DNA from: Chloroflexota bacterium
GTDB lineage: Bacteria; Chloroflexota; Limnocylindria; QHBO01
Assembly: GCA_005882055.1 (NCBI GenBank)
Contig: VBGQ01000104.1
Span: 1-8,853, forward strand
Length of the DNA: 8,853 nt
Direction: 5' to 3'
Below, in pieces: positions 6,601 through 8,853 of this stretch (its first letter is position 1; each line of letters begins with the position of its first letter). The notes below the pieces were generated by a model. That model was given only the letters and a program-made list of their open reading frames with translations, did no database searches and was not told the DNA's origin. The translations under genes were made by a program, and so were the position numbers.

Positions 6601-7780
6601 CTAGCTGAGCGCAGCAACAGCCCGATCCACGATCGCCAACGATGAGCCCTGCACCACAAGGATCTCTCGGTCCGAGACGCGCACGAGCCTGCCCGACACC
6701 TTCAGGTGCGGCGCCGCCGCTCGATATCCCTGCTCGAACTGCGCCGCGTCGGCCGACGAATCCCATGCGAGACGCCAGGCGACCGCGAACGCACCGCCGC
6801 GTCCGGTGGCGGCCACCAGGCGATCGCCGCCCCAGCCATCCGCCGCCTGCTGGGCGAGGGGATTGGCATCGCCCACTCCCTGCAACCAGAATCGGACCAT
6901 GGCCTCGCCCAGCGTGTCGGCCGGCAGGTCGCGCCAACCGCCTCCCAGACCGGCCGCGAGCGCGGGCGCCGCAACCTTCAGGGGCGCCTCGCGGCTCTTG
7001 TACTTGTCGGGATGCAGGACCTGCTCGGTCGACGCCGGCGGCGAACGGAAGGCGGCGTCGAGCGCGGACGTTCCGCCGGACGCACGCAGGTTCGTGACGA
7101 ACTGCTCTCCGGCCGTGTAGGGAAACTCCAGGTCGTCGACCATCCACGCGGGAATGTCGGTCATGTTCGGCGCTGGACCCTGGCTCACCCCAAGGAGCTC
7201 TTGCGGCGTCATGTGATCGAGTGCCCATTGGAGCATCAGCACCGTTGCGTCCCCCTCGACGAGGGAAAGCCTGGCGAGGTCACGGTCGTCCTCACCCGGG
7301 GCTGACAGCTGCAGCGAAGCCAGACCGAACGCGTGATCCTGGAGCGCGTGCGTGTACTCGTGCGCATAGGTGATCTTCACCCCGGGACCGATGCCGCTTT
7401 CGCTGACCAGGCTCATTCGCTTGGTCTCGTTGTCGTAGAAGCCGATGACCTGCCCGCTCAGGAGGCGCAGCTGGAGCTCGCCGATGTCCTGGCTGGCGGT
7501 CAGCAATCCCAGCGCTCGGAACATGACGTTGTCGGCCGCTCGCCGCGCAGGCGGGTAATCGTGCTCAAACCGGCTGCGGAGCTCGGCCGCCAGCTGGGCG
7601 CGCGTGATGATGGCGGGCGGGGCGAGGCTTGGCGCGGGTTGGTGCGAGGGAGGCCGGCGGGCTTGCCGCCGGACGCAGCACAACCCCTGGACCCGTGCCG
7701 CGGAAGGCCAGGATGACGATCGCCACCACGGCCAGCAGGGAGGTGGCGACGGCCACCGCGCGAGGAAAGAGCCCAGGCAT
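6601..7780 (-). CDS. Membrane-anchored HExxH metallopeptidase-like protein, frame-disrupted near the N-terminus
   Basis: I do not recognise a named family member. A zincin-like core is plain: YDNETKRMSLVSES, then AHEYTHALQDH (HEYTH at 7362-7348) and, 30 residues on, LVEGDATVLM with Glu as probable third zinc ligand. Later come FPYTAGEQFV and PPASTEQVLHPDKY, a layout I know from uncharacterised exported proteins of GC-rich bacteria. In the frame of this domain the N-terminus is a Trp/Pro/Ser/Cys-rich jumble. In the next frame, from ATG 7780, there is a convincing signal anchor: MPGLFPR followed by AVAVATSLLAVVAIVILAF and a Pro/Ala-rich linker. The two frames differ by one base and the switch must fall at about 7610-7665. 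Corrected for one extra base, the protein would be about 392 residues, membrane-tethered with the peptidase domain outside. Activity is inferred. Confidence 0.75.
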
Positions 7781-7789
7781 GGGGCGCGC

Positions 7790-7795
7790 ATTGTC
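7790..7795 (-). promoter_or_regulatory. Candidate -10 element (GACAAT) before the metallopeptidase start
   Basis: On the minus strand GACAAT ends 9 bases before the ATG at 7780, the same spacing as at argS, and no Shine-Dalgarno separates them. A possible weak -35 (TTCAGC) lies 18 bases further upstream. This supports 7780 as the start and a leaderless or near-leaderless message, but the -10 lacks the initial T. Confidence 0.25.
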
Positions 7796-7814
7796 GCACC
7801 CGCCAACCATCGCG

Positions 7815-7826
7815 CTGAAGATTCAG
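7815..7826. promoter_or_regulatory. Small palindrome CTGAA-GA-TTCAG in the divergent intergenic region
   Basis: A perfect 5-bp inverted repeat with a 2-bp centre lies 35 bp upstream of the metallopeptidase ATG. Part of it (CGCTGAAG, 7813-7820) is repeated inverted as CTTCAGCG at 7874-7881. It might be an operator, but 5-bp arms can arise by chance. Confidence 0.2.
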
Positions 7827-7848
7827 GTTTCTTTACGACCGCCGGTGT

Positions 7849-7875
7849 TTGACGTTCACATCGGCTCTCTAGCCT
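7849..7875 (+). promoter_or_regulatory. Candidate promoter upstream of a hairpin (TTGACG-N15-TAGCCT)
   Basis: TTGACG (7849-7854) is a 5/6 match to the -35 consensus; TAGCCT (7870-7875) fits TANNNT. The 15-base spacer is short. A transcript starting near 7882 would run into the hairpin at 7929-7964, giving a short RNA of about 90 bases or a structured leader for the hydrolase gene. Confidence 0.3.
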
Positions 7876-7928
7876 TCAGCGTGCGAGTTGGAGATCCTTA
7901 CGGATTTCTACCTCCACCCTCCCTCCTT

Positions 7929-7970
7929 CGAGCGCCGGTGTCATTGGGCGGGCACCGGCGCTCGTGCTTT
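7929..7970 (+). terminator. Strong hairpin with T-containing tail (terminator or attenuator)
   Basis: Perfect 12-bp arms CGAGCGCCGGTG (7929-7940) and CACCGGCGCTCG (7953-7964) enclose a 12-base loop. The 3' side continues TGCTTT, a modest U-tract, so it reads as a rho-independent terminator on the plus strand. No plus-strand protein gene lies directly upstream, because the flanking gene is divergent. It must therefore end a small RNA, act as an attenuator for the hydrolase 27 bases downstream, or have another role. Confidence 0.55.
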
Positions 7971-7974
7971 CCGT

Positions 7975-7980
7975 TAGCAT
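7975..7980 (+). promoter_or_regulatory. Candidate -10 element (TAGCAT) before the MBL-fold gene
   Basis: TAGCAT fits TANNNT and ends 10 bases before the ATG at 7991, directly after the hairpin. There is no Shine-Dalgarno between them and no good -35, which would fall inside the hairpin. This is consistent with a nearly leaderless message. Confidence 0.35.
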
Positions 7981-7990
7981 CGGTCCACCG

Positions 7991-8635
7991 ATGGAGATCA
8001 CCTGGTACGGCCGCGCCTGCTTCCGATTGCGCGGACGTGACGCGACCGTCATCTCCGATCCCTGCCCACCGGCAACCGGCTTCGTGGCGGGCAAGCACGA
8101 CGTCGACCTGCTGACGATCTCCCACGACCACGCGGACCACGCCTATACCCGCTCCATCACCGCGGGGCTGACCCTGACCCGGCCGGGGGAATACGAGTTC
8201 CGCGACCTGCTGGTCATCGGCATCCGCACCTTCCACGATGGAGAGCGGGGCGCGCAGCGCGGCGAGAACCTCGTCTTCGCGGTCGAGATCGACGGCGTGC
8301 ACGTGTGCCATCTCGGTGACCTGGGACACCTGCTGACCGATGAGCAGCTGGCCGAGCTAGGCCCCATCGACGTGCTACTGGTGCCCGCGGGCGGCCAGTT
8401 CACCATCTCTCCCGCGGAGGCTGCTGAGGTTGTCGCGCAGGTGAGCCCGCGGATCGTGATCCCCATGCACTACGCGATCAGTGGCGCCTCCACCGACCTG
8501 CTCGGACCGGAGAGGTTCCTCCACGAGATGGGGGCCGCCGATGCCTCCCGGCAGCCCAAGGCGCAGGTCACGCCCAGCAACCTGCCGGAGGAGACGCAGG
8601 TCGTCCTGCTCGAGCCGCGCGGCCGCACGAACTGA
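7991..8635 (+). CDS. Metallo-beta-lactamase-fold metal-dependent hydrolase (UlaG-like)
   Basis: A 214-residue protein of the Lactamase_B_3/UlaG-like branch (COG2220 type) of the MBL superfamily. It begins MEITWYGRACFRLRGRD, the typical first strands of this branch. The metal-binding motif HxHxDH is complete as HDHADH (45-50), followed by FHDGERG (81-87), HLGDLGH (107-113, with the likely bridging Asp110) and PMHY (158-161, with a C-terminal His). The whole protein is one domain with no signal peptide, so it is cytoplasmic. The family covers lactonases, phosphodiesterases and many unknowns, so the substrate cannot be assigned. The ATG at 7991 is preferred over an in-frame GTG at 7964 because the latter lies in the hairpin and adds residues ahead of the first family strand. 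It is divergent from the metallopeptidase gene. Confidence 0.88.
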   Translation: MEITWYGRACFRLRGRDATVISDPCPPATGFVAGKHDVDLLTISHDHADHAYTRSITAGLTLTRPGEYEFRDLLVIGIRTFHDGERGAQRGENLVFAVEIDGVHVCHLGDLGHLLTDEQLAELGPIDVLLVPAGGQFTISPAEAAEVVAQVSPRIVIPMHYAISGASTDLLGPERFLHEMGAADASRQPKAQVTPSNLPEETQVVLLEPRGRTN

Positions 8636-8744
8636 ACGCGGCGCCCCGCGCCGCCAGTACCCGAGTACCACGCGCAAATAGGCCCGTGGTGTCCGGCCGC
8701 AACGCAGAGTGCGAGCCTTCCCGCACCGATCCCCACAAATCATC

Positions 8745-8765
8745 ACCAATGTCAAATACATTGGT
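8745..8765. promoter_or_regulatory. Perfect operator-like palindrome ACCAATGT-N5-ACATTGGT
   Basis: Two perfect 8-base arms around CAAAT make an AT-rich palindrome in otherwise GC-rich sequence, the form expected of a dimeric helix-turn-helix repressor site. It stands just upstream of a possible promoter, TAGTCA (8768-8773), 17 bases, TATCCT (8791-8796), pointing right. Three GGTA-type repeats follow at 8763, 8779 and 8789. The likely target gene lies beyond the window. Confidence 0.45.
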
Positions 8766-8767
8766 AC

Positions 8768-8796
8768 TAGTCAGGGCTGGTACCCGCCGGTATCCT
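8768..8796 (+). promoter_or_regulatory. Candidate promoter TAGTCA-N17-TATCCT
   Basis: TAGTCA matches 4 of 6 bases of TTGACA, and TATCCT fits the -10 pattern with ideal 17-base spacing. It is flanked by the palindrome at 8745-8765, a normal place for a regulator to act. It would drive a gene starting near 8819 or beyond the window. Confidence 0.35.
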
Positions 8797-8818
8797 GTCG
8801 GCTCTTCCAGGGGGTCAG

Positions 8819-8853
8819 GTGGAGCTTCCCCACCCGGCGGATTGGATCATCAG
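8819..8853 (+). CDS. Possible start of a further gene, cut by the window end
   Basis: GTG at 8819 follows AGGGGGTCAG, a fair ribosome binding site, and the frame stays open to the end of the window (V-E-L-P-H-P-A-D-W-I-I). It lies just downstream of the candidate promoter and palindrome. Eleven codons are too few to identify a family, so this is only a placement guess. Confidence 0.3.
   Translation, partial: MELPHPADWII

Noticed and set aside
6575..6601. GCTCCG/CGGAGC inverted repeat across the argS stop as a bidirectional terminator
   Set aside because: Only 6-bp arms, a 15-base loop and no T-rich tail on either side.
8638..8654. GCGGCGC-CCC-GCGCCGC hairpin after the MBL gene as a terminator
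   Set aside because: The stem is perfect (7 bp) but is followed by CAGTACC with no T-tract, so I do not call it a rho-independent terminator; it may still slow transcription.
1..8853. tRNA or rRNA genes, CRISPR arrays, insertion sequences, attachment sites
   Set aside because: No tRNA T-loop with cloverleaf, no regularly spaced repeats, no transposase or integrase motifs and no terminal inverted repeats were seen on either strand.

Overview
The window is a very GC-rich (roughly 70% by eye), gene-dense piece of a bacterial chromosome. There are no transposases, integrases, phage genes, CRISPR repeats or tRNA/rRNA genes. The protein families, the frequent GTG/TTG starts and the near absence of Shine-Dalgarno sequences at several genes suit a high-GC soil or aquatic lineage. 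Chloroflexota-like or Actinomycetota-like is my best guess, but taxonomy cannot be fixed from this sequence alone.

Layout. 22-1095 (+): a two-SIS-domain sugar-phosphate protein, possibly continuing upstream of the window. 3893-1092 (-): a tight three-gene operon of RsmI (16S rRNA C1402 2'-O-methyltransferase), an Arm/Rmt-type 16S rRNA G1405 N7-methyltransferase (the aminoglycoside-resistance family) and a divergent tRNA-guanine transglycosylase. 3992-4906 (+) and 4928-6592 (+): glutamate formimidoyltransferase and arginyl-tRNA synthetase. 6601-7780 (-): a membrane-anchored HExxH metallopeptidase-like protein whose membrane anchor and catalytic domain lie in different frames. 7991-8635 (+): a metallo-beta-lactamase-fold hydrolase. 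8819-8853 (+): possibly the first codons of another gene.

The most interesting unit is the minus-strand operon. RsmI and the Rmt-like enzyme modify bases three nucleotides apart in helix 44 of 16S rRNA. The TGT family modifies the wobble base of tRNA. All three products would therefore act at or around the ribosomal decoding site. The middle gene has every hallmark motif of ArmA/RmtB-type methyltransferases, yet it sits in a housekeeping setting, with a GTGA overlap and strong ribosome binding site coupling it to rsmI. The transglycosylase has kept its catalytic and zinc residues but lost the usual bacterial substrate-loop motif.

Other points of note are: genes with a -10-like hexamer directly before the start codon and no Shine-Dalgarno (candidate leaderless mRNAs); a divergent intergenic region with a strong hairpin, T-containing tail and anti-Shine-Dalgarno-like tract (candidate small RNA or attenuator); a perfect AT-rich operator-like palindrome near the right end; and convergent gene pairs that share a stop-codon palindrome or are 8 bp apart.
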